The notes beneath the pieces are model-generated. The model saw nothing but the letters and a program-made list of their open reading frames with translations. It was not told where the DNA came from and did no database searches. DNA of 58,449 bases from Nemertoderma westbladi (Eukaryota; Xenacoelomorpha; Nemertodermatida; Nemertodermatidae): NCBI GenBank assembly GCA_032718475.1, contig JAUCBJ010007639.1:1-58449 (forward strand). The letters are read 5' to 3'. The translations under genes and the position numbers were made by a program. Shown here in pieces: positions 1 through 11,942 of the stretch; the first letter of the stretch is position 1; each line of letters starts with the position of its first letter.

Positions 1-1212
1 TCAGTTAATTCTCGATAAATATACGTTACATAAAGTAGTTCTGGATAAATATTAGTTACAGATAAATAATATTCAGTTAATTCTCGATAAATATACGTTA
101 CATAAAGTAGTTCTGGATAAATATTAGTTACAGATAAATAATATTCAGTTAATTCTCGATAAATATTAGTTACAGATAAATAATATTCAGTTAATTCTCG
201 ATAAATATACGTTACATAAAGTAGTTCTGGATAAATATTAGTTACAGATAAATAATATTCAGTTAATTCTCGATAAATATTAGTTACAGATAAATAATAT
301 TCAGTTAATTATCGATAAATATACGTTACATAAAGTAGTTCTGGATAAATATTAGTTACAGATAAATAATATTCAGTTAATTCTCGATAAATATACGTTA
401 CATAAAGTAGTTCTGAATAAATATTAGTTACAGATAAATAATATTCAGTTAATTCTCGATAAATATTAGTTACAGATAAATAATATTCAGTTAATTCTCG
501 ATAAATATAAGTTTCTGATAAATAATATTCAGTTAATTCTCGATAAATATACGTTACATAAAGTAGTTCTGGATAAATATTAGTTACAGATAAATAATAT
601 TCAGTTAATTCTCGATAAATATAAGTTTCTGATAAATATTAGTTACAGATAAATAATATTCAGTTAATTCTCGATAAATATACGTTACATAAAGTAGTTC
701 TGGATAAATATTAGTTACAGATAAATAATATTCAGTTAATTCTCGATAAATATTAGTTACAGATAAATAATATTCAGTTAATTCTCGATAAATATTAGTT
801 ACTGATAAATAATATTCAGTTAATTCTCGATAAATATACGTTACATAAAGTAGTTCTGGATAAATATTAGTTACAGATAAATAATATTCAGTTAATTCTC
901 GATAAATATATTTAAGTTACAGATAAATAATATTCAGTTAATTCTCGATAAATATTAGTTACAGATAAATAATATTCAGTTAATTCTCGATAAATATTAG
1001 TTACAGATAAATAATATTCAGTTAATTCTCGATAAATATACGTTACATAAAGTAGTTCTGGATAAATATTAGTTACAGATAAATAATATTCAGTTAATTC
1101 TCGATAAATATTAGTTACAGATAAATAATATTCAGTTAATTCTCGATAAATATAAGTTTCTGATAAATAATATTCAGTTAATTCTCGATAAATATACGTT
1201 ACATAAAGTAGT
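1..1212. repeat. Variable 42/72-bp minisatellite array
   Basis: The array is built from a constant 24-bp block (ATTCAGTTAATTCTCGATAA plus ATAT) followed by an 18-bp block (TAGTTACAGATAAATAAT). An optional 30-bp block beginning ACGTTACATAAAG lies between them. Units are therefore 42 or 72 bp, mixed irregularly, with a minor variant carrying AAGTTTCTGAT. Both lengths are multiples of three, so parts of the minus strand read open as 14- and 24-residue repeats, but nothing suggests they are translated. The array runs off the left edge and ends abruptly inside a LINE endonuclease fragment at about 1213. Confidence 0.95.
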
Positions 1213-1440
1213 TCTTTGAAGTCGCCGCCAATCACAATAGCACGAGTTGCTGTTGTGTGGCACAGGGCTTCGTTAAGAAACATACAAATATCTTCTATGG
1301 AGGTGTCCGGGGCAAAATAGAATACAATAAAGTATGCTATATCGGTTTTACTAACAATGAACTGTTGTGAGCGGGATACACAGGAAGGATTTAGAAATGG
1401 TTTCATAGGATCATGAGGCCGCCAGGTGGGCGACCTCTGG
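1213..1440 (-). mobile_element. LINE endonuclease-domain fragment
   Basis: Reading the minus strand from about 1406, the translation has the look of the endonuclease/exonuclease/phosphatase domain of a non-LTR retrotransposon. A beta-strand segment (FIVFYFAPDTSIEDI) is followed by a helix and then IGGDFK, which corresponds to the conserved GDFN of this nuclease family. Only about 60 residues survive. The N-terminal part is missing or scrambled, and the C-terminal part is replaced by the minisatellite directly after GDFKE. This is a dead fragment lying in the probable last visible intron of the lipoxygenase gene and on the same strand. Confidence 0.7.
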
Positions 1441-1593
1441 GTGGCTTGTAAGCGGGTTCGATGTGTGGATAATAATAATCAGTATTAACCAGTGAAGTGC
1501 CCACATAGAGGGTTTCAGTTAGCAGTAGGACGTCTACATTCCCATAGATCATTTGGTGATAAGTGATCAATTAAATATGTCATTCCTCCTACC

Positions 1594-1944
1594 CTAGTAG
1601 TCCGTTTGGCTGTGGAGCCCAGTTGGACCCTCGGTGGCTCCCCTATCCGTCGGTATGCCCCGATGTTCGGGACATCGACGGAGACCCAACGACTCGCGTT
1701 CCTTGTTCGTGAGTCTATGGTTCCTTATAGCGATACCCTCGCACCAAAGCGAAGGGTCCATTACCACGTCGCGATTCACCTTGTCGCAGACTATATGAAA
1801 ACTTCTATAGGGCGAATCACCACCCCATAGAGGAAGCGCGATTACGTCATGAAAATGTACACCTTCATCTGAGAGAAACTTCTCTATGTCTTCCTTTGTA
1901 GTTGCGAGGTCCAGGCGTCTGACATGGACATGAGCCTTGTGCAA
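1594..1944 (-). mobile_element. LINE ORF1 RRM-like fragment
   Basis: The minus strand encodes about 115 residues starting KAHVHVRRLDLATTKEDIEK. They continue through a pattern typical of the C-terminal RRM-like fold of non-LTR retrotransposon ORF1 proteins: strand, 'TTxEDIExFL' helix, 'SFHIVCD', then 'VMDPSLWCEGIAIRNHR'. It lies immediately upstream, in minus orientation, of the endonuclease fragment, which is the ORF1-then-ORF2 order of an intact LINE. The two pieces are therefore probably one degraded element. ORF1's start and the reverse transcriptase are absent. An 11-G tract (1951-1961) sits next to it. Confidence 0.6.
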
Positions 1945-1961
1945 GGGAGTGGGGGGGGGGG

Positions 1962-3005
1962 TTATTTTGTAAATGAAAACAATTCAATGTATATAAATGG
2001 GATACGCCAATAACCATACTGCAAATTTCTAGTTACAGTGGTTGAATTGTACCAATTAATAAAAAATTTGGGTAAAATATTACGAATTTAAATTAATACA
2101 AAATTGAATACTTTAAACTTGAACTTTAACGTTTTTTTATATTAAGATACAATATAGCAATTAAACAAATCAAAACTCCAAATAATAAACAAAAAAAATA
2201 TAAAATATATTGTATGCAGTGTGTGGGTGGAGGACATGTAGGGTTAGCCACAATAGCATGATGCTAGTCATGGCAGCCAACCAACCAAGAAGAAGATAAT
2301 GAAATAATAATATTATTAGTTATCTAACACGATTAAGTACGATTGCTATGTAGGCGGCATGTTATGTATTATTTGATTTATTAAAATATAATTAAATTCA
2401 AAGTTAACTAGGATGTGGCAGGGCCGGGCTGTCTTTAAGTTTTCAATTTATATAATTATTAAGATAGATATATTATTGTGGGTTGTGTGCCATAAAGAGA
2501 AACACCTGGAGAAAGAAAATTCATAATCAAATATGTATTTAGTAAAACAAATATTTAATTAAAAGTTTGATATTGAAAGTGGTCAAGAATGTCGGATCTT
2601 AATTTACGTTTGAAAATAAATTTTGATTTCGAGGTGATAATATCCATAGGAAGTCCATTAAAAATACTGCACCTGTTACAGCTATTGATTGATGATAACC
2701 TACCACACACTGCCATTGGCTGCATTAATCATACCATTTACAGACTGTGCGCACCTACCGTACCACTCTCTCATGTGATCAATTTCTTTAATGACCAGGT
2801 TGTCCCGCCTGTTACCCAAATAATTAATATTTCCTTCATACTATGTTCTGAGTAGACTGTAACTGTTGATTCTCGAGTAATATATAAATTGAAATCATTA
2901 GGTTATAATTTATACTCATAATTAATTATATAATAATATAATATGTACGAACTAATGTATCTACATTAAAATACTGTCACTTTTTCTATTTCCCGCATAA
3001 CTAAC
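1962..3005. other. AT-rich DNA without recognisable gene
   Basis: This AT-rich stretch probably forms part of the intron after the last lipoxygenase exon seen in the window. An 88-codon reading frame on the plus strand (2589-2855) shows no family resemblance and no splice logic, and I do not call it a gene. I looked for the lipoxygenase iron-ligand helix (His-rich H-x4-H) on the minus strand here and did not find it. Confidence 0.5.
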
Positions 3006-6000
3006 ACTTATGCGCTTTTCATCTCTGTCTAAGTTATCCAGTATGCTGAGATTTGTGATGTAGAGGATATGATTCGCGATTGCCTCTTCTATTGTTCCTT
3101 CACTCAGTACTGTACTAAGCAAATCATCATCTACCTTGAAACTAAAACAAATAATAGGATACGAAATAAACATAATTAAAATCTAAAATAAAATACTAGA
3201 CTGACTTAACAATTTGTAACATATTTTTCATTCAATTAACTTAGTTTTTGATCTCAATTAACATCGTACTACCAGTTTCTGCTACCACTTGCTTCAAGCC
3301 AACTCTGAAGTGAAGTAAGTTCACGGATCCCCTAACATGGTTTCAGGAATGTGAACCATTCCTGGACAACAGTTAATCCATAAATGGCAAGTCAATTGAA
3401 TTATTTTGTTACGAAGCAACAAAAGGCGGATTGAGATCATATCAATAAGAAGATTATATAACATCTATTTCCATTTGACAAGGAAAATACGATTTAGCCA
3501 ACGATAATAATAATGACAATAATGCCAGCCACAGTCTGTCGTTTTTATGTACACCAAGCGCTGGAATATTGTGTATATTCAGGAACCTGATGCCCCCACA
3601 CACACACCTCCACATCGTTTTAAGAGTGAAAGAAATTTGAAACATAGATAGTTTCAACTGCCTCCTTAGTAGGTGCGAACCAGAATTATTAGTTTTGCGT
3701 ACAATATATCAAATTAGACTCGGGCATTGGAAATTTGCATGATTTTGCATCATCGCGTGGCTATTTTATTATTTTTAACACCATTATTCTGGAACATTTC
3801 TTAAGTAGGCGAGCACAAACAACAATGCAATACCTCCATACTAATACCAGCAGTATGCAGCTATTCCTATATAAACAAAATGTTCCATAACTAAGGTGTA
3901 TTTATACCCAATATTGCATACCATCCTGATACCGACCCTACCCTCCTGCTGGCACTTCTCTTCTGCATTCCTAACATCTCTCTCTTCCGCAAACCAATGT
4001 GTCTAGAATAGTTACTTACTTTTTAGGGATACTGGTGCACCTTTCAATAAGAAAAGGAAGACATCCAGCAAGGCGTTGATTACCAAACCAAGAATCTCTT
4101 CGCCAGGGCTCAAGTACATTTGACTTATGGAAACTCATTTTGTAAACACTCTCCAATGCATGAAACGTATGAAATTTCGGTGCACTGATCGCAATCAATT
4201 TTGATTCAACGGATAGTTTTCCTTTATCCTCCAATAAACCCATCTGAAATATCAATGTCATTTAATAATAGTACTCTTAACTTGAGAGCAGATTTAGATT
4301 TACATTATTGATACCACACATCCAAAAGTTTGCCACCAACACTGAACTTGTCAACAACATACCTCACACTATGTTTGGTGCCAGTAGCGATCTTCTCATC
4401 AAACTGAGACAGAAAGGTGTTGGCGAGTATGGCCCTAATGGGGACCACATAGCCCCCCATCTTTCTAACAGACGTAGTTCCCACGGTGAGCTAAGAATAC
4501 AACATCCTTTACCAGCTAACAGCATACAGTAAGGCGAATTAATTGGTCTTTGCTGATTTGCTGCCAGTCTGGTGTTGCATGTTCAATAGATCGGAAGCAA
4601 GCTTCACCGCCTCTCTCAATGGGACGTTAGTGAACATCTACCTCCAGTTTGGAGAGACTTCCAGCTCACATTGACATGCTATGCTGGCTTGAAAAAAAAA
4701 TTTCAACCATGCAATCAAAAATAGACATGCCCAATGCATGCCTTTTGTATAATTCGAACTTTCCGAATTCATGCATTCGAAAACACTTCCATCACATGAT
4801 TGTTCTGTTGCCTCAGATGCAAGGGCCTCATACCTGTTGCTCAGCCTGGTGTGAAGCTGGATCTCACAATAAGCTATTGCAATAGAGAGCACCAATTATG
4901 CCGTGGTAAGGTAGATTTCTTAGTTCAGCTAGCGCAGAGATTAAATCTTACATTAGTATATATAATATAATATTGTAATAAAATTGTAATATTTCTTTAA
5001 ACTTTGTTTAATCTACTTCTAATATAATCTATTATTACAGGACCGCCTTCCTGTAGTATAAGTAAGTCTCCTGTACGAGATATGTGCCACGAAAATATAT
5101 ACTCTATCACATCAAAAATGTATTGAATATTACTGTACAGTAGAATAAAGAGAACCCATTCCAAACCTACCACATAATTCAATCCAAATTGTTCTTCTGT
5201 TGGAATTTGTTTTACATGTTTTGGAAAACTGGGACGCGAAGATGGAACAATATCAAACCTCGCCCTCTGATATATAATATTAGCTATTCTTTCATCGAGA
5301 CATTTATCCTCCTTAAAGTAAGATAATAATAATTAAAATATAGCAATAATTATAGTATAGTATATTAAGCACATCGGGCATTTAAGTATAATTTGCAATG
5401 TGTCATTTAAGCCTCTTTTCTAGTACAATCCATTATTGAGCTTATGCAACCCATTGGATAAAGAGATCCAGCAATAAGTAGGAATGTATTTCACAAATAT
5501 ATTGCTTGTTTCATTTGAAAATCTAATAATAGATTAATCCTCATTTATTAAAGCTATTATAACAAATTAGAAGAAAATTCTCAACCTGTGGCAGTAAACA
5601 ATCATTTTCTTCAACCATAAGTGGACGATCTGGCAATATCCATCTATGGCACGGAAATACATAAACATGGTCAATACTTCCTCGTTTTACTTCAAACCTT
5701 TCCACAAACCTTTGGTAAATTAAAGATCAGATAAATATTATAATTGAAAATAACTAGTATAAGTTAACAATAATCAAATAATGTGAATAATTCATATAAA
5801 ATACCTGTAAGTAATACCATTTCCCGCCATTCTGATTATTATGTTTTCCCATTCACCTTCCCATACTAATTCTCACATTCCCAAATTCCTACATTCTTAT
5901 CTTCCCACATTTCCAGATTCCTAAAATCCCACCTTTCCAGACTCCCTTCTTCTCACATTCCCAACCACATACCTACCTTACCACACACCGACGCCTGTGC

Positions 6001-8001
6001 CCAAACTTGAGCTTTGGCAGCCCCATGGAGAAAATAAATATGGTGGACAGCCCATGACTTTCATGAGACGCCTCCTAAAGGACACTGGTCTTGAACATGA
6101 TGATAATCTCGCGAAAGTTATGGGGAAAAGGGAGTTGTGGCAGTGCAGCGTTGTTGATAAGCCGGCATAGCATTATTAATTCATGCTGCATTGGGGCAGG
6201 TCAATAATTGTGGATTGCATGGTGGTGACAAAATGTTCTGGCATAGCCTCTCAATGTGCAGTTTCAATGCAGCAGGCCAATTATAGTAGTACCACCAGCG
6301 TAGCATTCTTGTGAATGCGCCATCCAGAGATTTGGTGTCCTGAGCATTTAAAGCCCAGCATGGACTCCCACAAAGGAGTACAAAATGTAATAAAAATGTA
6401 ATAAAATAAGTAAAATTGTGATAAAAATTTTGAAATGATTTACCAAACGAAATAATTAGCAAATCAAAATTTAATTCACATTTTACTTTACCGCTGGAAT
6501 GAAAACGTTAGATAAAAAAGTACGATAATTTATGTATTAAATTAATGAGCGAATCTTGGTAGGTACACTAGAGGGCGCCAAAAACCAACCATAGATTCGG
6601 CATCTTGGTAGGTACACTAGAGGGCGCTAAAAACCAACCATAGATTCGGCAGTATTTACGACTACGGGATAAGACAGGTGACATTTGTGTGCATCTTACA
6701 GCATTGGCCTTCATCAATATAATAATAATTGTTAGAAATGAAAAACTAGGGAAATCTTTACACTTACCAATCTGATGAATTATTTGGGTTTACCCGAATT
6801 AGTATTTTATGAATGTTTCCCAGATGCTTAATTCCTTCAATGTTGAAAGTGTCTATTTCCCCTGCCATAAATACGCCCTATAGTAAATCAATTCAAAATT
6901 ATATATACAATAACATAAATATACAATAAAGGGTGTCTTAACAAATTGACACTACTACTTTATTGTTCAATAACTCGGTCAGAAATTGTTGACAATTTGC
7001 AAAGATTTAACAGCTTCCCCATTGACTTTTGGTATTAGGTAGTTTATTTACTTTAACTTGTCAAAAGTTATGCGAGTAATAACATGGCATAACATATTAA
7101 ATAGGCCAATCACTATTTAGAAGATACATCCTAAAGTTTAGGTGAGAGATCTGACTCTCAGATGATACCCAAAGTACCGCGCCGACGTCACACATTCGAA
7201 ACTGTCTTTAATTTACTTTATTATTGGTATTTTGGGTGTTTCATATTATTATAACTTTTTGTTGGACACACAGCTTTGCAAAGTCAGCAACGACTTCCAG
7301 GTGGGATCGAATAAGTGACCTCCATGTTGGAAGTGTGAAGATCTAACCATTCTGCTAGGGACTCAGGTAAAAGGTAGACCTGGAAATACTACCCGATACC
7401 TTGTTTGTCCGCAATTTACGACCTAATGGCCCCCCATATCAGATAACTTTATCAGAAATACCGAAGCTAAATTTGAATACTGATCTGAAATGAAGTCACG
7501 GACCAAGAAAACCCATTTTGGAAATTTTTTAGACAAATGGTAAGCTTTCTATTGTTTTTGGAGAGATACTGACGGACAAACCGACAGTCAAACGGACAGA
7601 CAGATATTTCTCAAGAAGTAAGAAAGGTCTTGCTCAAAGGTTTTCAAATTTTTAATTTTAATAAACATCTGCTCTAGATGAAAATGAAAAAAATGTAAAA
7701 AAAATTTGAAGCAGGGCTAATCCCCCCCCCCCCCCCCCCCCTTACTACTCCAACCTGGTACACTTATATTATAGTATGTTCTTGTTCACTTTAATTATTA
7801 ACTTACGCTGAATTTATATTCCTCACTTATTTGGCCATGTTCGTCCATTAATTTTACAAATATAGCACCAATAGTGCTAGCTTGTTTAATTTCACCGGTG
7901 ATCACACGAATCCATGCCCAATCTGGTGAGTTCTCGCCAGCGGAATTCCGGCTGCGCGTTGGAGCCAGTATGGCTTGTGTTATCGAAAGCACCTTCCCCA
8001 T
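3006..8001 (-). CDS. PLAT-domain lipoxygenase, 5' part (six exons)
   Basis: I join minus-strand exons 8001-7807, 6877-6768, 5709-5586, 5311-5171, 4243-4020 and 3141-3006. Intron phases 0,2,0,0,2 all agree, giving 310 in-frame codons. Donors include GTAAGT (7806, 6767, 4019) and GTAGGT (5170); all acceptors end in AG. Residues about 28-140 form a PLAT/LH2 beta-sandwich (DWAWIRVITGEIK at the start; DTFNIEGIKHLGNIHKILIR; W-split-FVERFEV; YVFPCHRWI). From about 165 the lipoxygenase domain begins: FPKHVKQIPTEEQF, then EPWRRDSWFGNQRLAGCLPF, LIERCTSIP and EEAIANHILYITNLSILDNL, as in animal lipoxygenases, which add O2 to polyunsaturated fatty acids. The iron-binding histidines and C-terminus would be encoded left of the window, or are lost. 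The last donor (GTTAGT at 3005) is the least certain junction. The start Met at 8001 precedes the PLAT domain by about 28 residues. Confidence 0.85.
5840..5990. repeat. Degenerate pyrimidine-rich TTCCCAnATTC tract
   Basis: On the plus strand this intron segment (lipoxygenase intron 2, between exons 2 and 3) is an irregular run of TTCCCA/TTCCTA/CACATTCCC words about 10-14 bp apart. It looks like a decayed short tandem repeat. It lies upstream of exon 3 on the minus strand, where it reads as a purine-rich tract, so it is not that exon's polypyrimidine tract. Confidence 0.45.
6553..6650. repeat. Two-copy 49-bp tandem duplication
   Basis: ATCTTGGTAGGTACACTAGA begins a 49-bp unit present twice in direct succession (6553-6601 and 6602-6650), with one C/T difference in the GAGGGCGC(C/T) core. 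It lies in lipoxygenase intron 2 and is a recent local duplication. Confidence 0.9.
7722..7741. repeat. Poly-C tract (20 C)
   Basis: An uninterrupted run of 20 C lies in lipoxygenase intron 1. It is one of eight long G/C homopolymers in this window (see findings). On the minus strand it is a G-run. Confidence 0.95.
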
Positions 8002-8460
8002 CTCAGCTGTTGTGCAAATTACATTTAAACAGCAAAGTCGTTCATTTGTAGTTTCTGTGTTTTATCATGCAATTGCAGCCTACCTTATAGAGGCTGGTTT
8101 ACCCTATAGACACTTATAAATTAAATATGCAAAATTGTAAAACTAAAAAGCAAAACAACAAGCATGTAATTTTTGCTTTGCTTAAAAATACAAAGATATT
8201 ACTTTAATAAATATTAAAGGTTAACATATATATGACTGGCTTACTATATAAGACTTATATCGTAACTTTATTTGTTAATTTATGACAACTAATCTTTCTT
8301 TTTCCATTTTAGCCTTTATGAAAAGAGTAATTATGAGTATTATGATTTATTGTCAAATAGCATGTTAATTTTATTACGTCATCAAATATTATTAGTAAAA
8401 TTAATTGGTGAATTAAGTTTGTTACTATTGTTAATTCTGGAATAGAAATGTTGCCTTCGG

Positions 8461-8713
8461 GGGTAAACGCTACGCCTACACATACGCCTACGCCTACACA
8501 CCTACACCTACTTGTAAGCATGTTAGTAAAGAACCAGGTTACAGAGGCGAGTTGAAAGGAACCAAAACAATAAACTAGAGTTCGGAATATTGTAGAAAAC
8601 ACAATTTAATTGCGAATTAACAACTTGATAAACAACATTCAGATGTATAGGCCTACCTGCTAACGGTACAAGTACGTGTAGACGTAGGTGTAGGTGTAGG
8701 CGAAGCGTTTACC
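8461..8713. repeat. Inverted repeat with CCTACR subrepeats (MITE-like)
   Basis: The left arm (about 8461-8512) reads GGGTAAACGCTACGCCTACA and continues with CCTACA/CCTACG words. The right arm (about 8674-8713) is its reverse complement, ending GTAGGCGAAGCGTTTACCC. Roughly 160 bp separate the arms. The structure is typical of a small fold-back or terminal-inverted-repeat element with internally repeated ends. It lies about 460 bp upstream of the lipoxygenase start codon. I could not identify a clean target-site duplication. Confidence 0.7.
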
Positions 8714-10890
8714 CTCGTTATCTCCAAGTTCAATATGATGTATTGTTTTGGATATATTCATATAGATTGTGCAGTAAGATTATATTCTAAGTGCATGTAA
8801 ACTGCAACCCAATCAATCTATATGCATGCATGTTCATTTATTTCCAAACAACACTCACTAAAAACACTCATTAAATAAGCCATACTATACCATCTGGCAA
8901 TTATTGACAATATTGAGAAAAAACATTGAAGTATATATTTGAAGCAAAATAAGTAGATAGATGGGAGGATAGTCAAGCCCAAACAATCGAATTCGGCTAT
9001 ATTGTATGACCGATATTAATTAATGACGCAAAATGATAACAAACATGTAAATGTATTTCGTGGGTTTTTAAAAAATTATTTTTATTCCAAAATTGTAACA
9101 TTACTCAATGCCGTTAGTATTAACAGCGAGTTGATATTTAGCACTTTAAACTTTAGACATTACATCATTGTATTGGCCTGTACATTTAGTGTATTGGTGT
9201 TGTAATGTCCCTCTTGTTTATATGGTAACCCATGTCGGCGAGCTGTAAAGATATGGCGTCATTGGTTACCACGTAAGCAATAGGTGGTAATTGCCTGATA
9301 GCCAGATAGGCCTACTGCATTACCTACCGGTAGCTATTAATAACCAGTAGCTATAAACTATTAACATGGCTCCAAATGCCACCATAAATATAAGCTAACT
9401 TTTTTATAACATAATTTATGTCATTTTTACATTTAATTATACAGCAACTAATGTAATTTGTGCAGTTTCTATCACTAATAATATATATACAATCATTTCA
9501 TAATGTTACAATTTCGGAAGAAAACTACATACATACTTGCTTCAAAGTACTTTACAGTGTTCTGATCCTCGTGGCTTTATTTCACTCACTCAATACGTTC
9601 GTTCGTGTAGCAAAGCACTCGGATTATCACACTGAAAAGTGCTACTTTACACACAAGTATGTAAATAATTATAATTTTAATTAATATATTAAGGGAAAGG
9701 AGCTGGTTACAGTGATTTCGAAGCGAAACAATAAACGAAACATTATTTCACTTGCGTTTATTTCCCATACCAAAAACGTGTTGCACAACACTGAATATAT
9801 AAATAAATCACAATTCCGGCAGGCAAAATAAAATAAAGTGAATGAACCTTTAGTTTAAGTTTAAGTAGAATCACGTATATACGTACAGTAAATTTACTTG
9901 ATAAAATACAATGAAAAAAACACATAGTTTAAAAACATATGTACATAATAAAATTAACTCGAAGTATATCAGTGTAATATTATACAGTAAAACACGGTAG
10001 ACATCAATAAACGAGGTAGACATCAATAAAACAGAAAAGTTGAATTCAACAGTAAAAAATGTACAACAATATTAGATTAAAATGGAGGGATGTCCTTATG
10101 ACACCCCTCGTCGTCGTGTTGCCACCACTGTCTGCCTCTACCGTTATTGCTGAAGCAAAGAAGAGAGAACAAAAAATACTGATACTATAATAATATTGTT
10201 CCAATTGACTCCATATGATTTATTGATTTCAGTTTTTGTACTATCATGTTGTACATTGAATTATAACGGCAGCATTTTCACATAGTCTACTTTCAAATTT
10301 GTTTTAGGTTGTGGCACAAAAAAACTGAAAATAATTTCATGTTTAACCATATTAGGAATGAGAGGAGATTTAAATATTTAAAAATTGGCTAAAAACACCG
10401 TTAAATTAGTTAAACACTCCTTTAAATTGCTTTTTAAATAATACAAAAATTATGAATTTAATGTAAAAAATATAAAGAATAATTTTCATTGATGAATGTG
10501 TATGGACATACATGAGTTATGTTGCATACACACATCATTATGTGCCTATATTGTAATGGGAGAGAGAGCTTGGTGAGAAATCAATAACTATCCATGTAAC
10601 ATGTTAAAACGTATTCCCTTGTATATATTACTATAGTTTATAATGCTTTTGCATAGAAGCAATGATCAAATGGATACCATGCTGTGTTTTAAAGTACACA
10701 ATCTTGGGAATGCCACTGATGGTAGTAGCAATAATGGATGCGCTATCTTATTATTATCCTACGTACTTAATACTCCATGATTTAATTAAAAAGAAGATGG
10801 TTATAATTATGGTTAGAAGAGGCTAAACATTATATTGTAATAAGTTGTTCAGAAATGGAAAAAATATGAGAAAGCGCATCACCGTGGATT
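8714..10890. other. Intergenic DNA; no gene seen
   Basis: This lies between the divergent lipoxygenase and propeller-mucin genes. Apart from the dispersed element (9082-9670) and a GGTTACAG..AAACAATAAAC motif (9705-9740) I see only AT-rich sequence. No reading frame here resembles a known protein. Confidence 0.5.
9082..9670 (+). mobile_element. Dispersed non-coding element, copy A
   Basis: It starts TTATTCCAAAATTGTAACAT and ends near CACAAGTATGTAAATAATT. A second copy, reverse-complemented, is at 23818-24528. Both share the same order of landmarks: ACTCAATGCCGT, GCCTACTGCATTACCTACCG, AGCTATTAATAACCAGTAGC, CATAATTTATGTCATTTTTA, and a terminal imperfect hairpin. In copy A the hairpin arms are at about 9551-9580 and 9613-9642. 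There is no coding capacity. Internal divergence, including a different middle about 9190-9280, shows that both copies are old. Class is unknown; the subterminal hairpin invites comparison with Helitron-like or fold-back elements. Confidence 0.7.
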
Positions 10891-10950
10891 GAACCAGCGC
10901 TATACGTACGTTTCAGCCTATCAGGCCTCTTCAGTAGCGCTAATAGGTTC
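10891..10950 (-). ncRNA. Type I hammerhead ribozyme motif
   Basis: Read on the minus strand from 10950. GAACC (pairs with distal GGUUC at 10895-10891), bulge UAUU, stem I 5' AGCGCUA (10941-10935), core CUGAAGA (10934-10928). Stem II GGCCU-GAU-AGGCU (10927-10915), core GAA plus A15.1 (10914-10911), stem III A-CG-UA-CG-U, A17 (10903), stem I 3' UAGCGCU (10902-10896). Every core position fits the hammerhead consensus (CUGANGA, GAA, A15.1-U16.1, H17). Stem I is a perfect 7-bp helix next to the cleavage site, with a further 5-bp distal helix. Predicted cleavage follows the A of GUA. The very short stem III resembles hammerheads of animal retroelements (Penelope-like elements, retrozymes, Schistosoma satellites). 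No adjacent reverse transcriptase and no second copy were seen. Confidence 0.88.
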
Positions 10951-11942
10951 AGCCACGCTCCTCTGACCCTCACCTTTCTATTTAGTCCAATTCTAAACAT
11001 TATAGACATTGTTACATGACTCTTCGATTCGAATGTATAATTGTGTAATAGTCTGTTTATTACTTGTGCTCAGCGTGTCATCATATGGAATATCAATGGT
11101 GGACACATACCTGATATAATTTCGTTGATCCTATCTCCCAGCCTATTATTGGGGTCGGGGGTGGTGCACTATGCACCACATGTATTATCAGCTTCGAATT
11201 ATTGTTTCTATGGTATCTATATGTAATTGCCATGTACATTGTCAAAATTTTGATCTTAATTTTGAAATTAAGATTAGGGACTGCTTCAGTATTACCCATT
11301 CTACAAAGCAACCAAACAATTGAAACCAAAATAAGGTATTGGCAAGGCAACAGTTGCAGATATAATCTTATTTTAATCAGGTTAAGCGGTTCTATAATAC
11401 TATACTGGTAATCATTTAGCATACCGTTTACATGTTAGACTCTTAACGTGTTATTTTGTTACTGCTTGGGTGATGTCAACTGTACAATGCCTTTTATAGG
11501 TATAATACTATTAATCTCTCACATAATCTCCTTGTCACTAAATTCGAATTGGCAACTAGTTAAACCAACATTATGGACAGTTAGTTATTAATGTTTGATT
11601 CAAACATTTTCAATCGATAATCCAAAATTGGCATTTACCCTATGTTTTTCGAAACAATGAAATTCTTGGGGGAAGTTTTTGAAAGAAGTATAATAACTCG
11701 AGATGCCAAGTTTGTATTGTTTAAAGAATTATTAAGCTCTTACACCAATTAAAGTTAAAATGTCATTATAATACAACTTGTTCGATAATGTGGCGAAGTC
11801 TGAGATGTTTACAGTTCAATAAATGTCATATTATTAAATAAATTATATTGAATTAGTAGTATTTTAAATGTATTCGTTTATTTCAAGTTTTGTAGTGCCA
11901 GGTGAATTGATACGAAATTACATCGATTAACTCAGTAACAAT
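10951..11942. other. Intergenic, upstream of propeller-mucin gene
   Basis: AT-rich sequence with no recognisable gene. The short overlapping reading frames at 11041-11422 on both strands have no family features. Promoter elements for the gene starting at 11943 should lie here, but I cannot point to a convincing core promoter. Confidence 0.45.

Noticed and set aside
1-1212. CRISPR-like repeat array
   Set aside because: The blocks between repeats are themselves repeated, not unique spacers, and the genome is eukaryotic; it is a minisatellite.
2589-2855. 88-codon frame on plus strand
   Set aside because: No family resemblance, no splice logic, and it lies within a probable lipoxygenase intron on the other strand.
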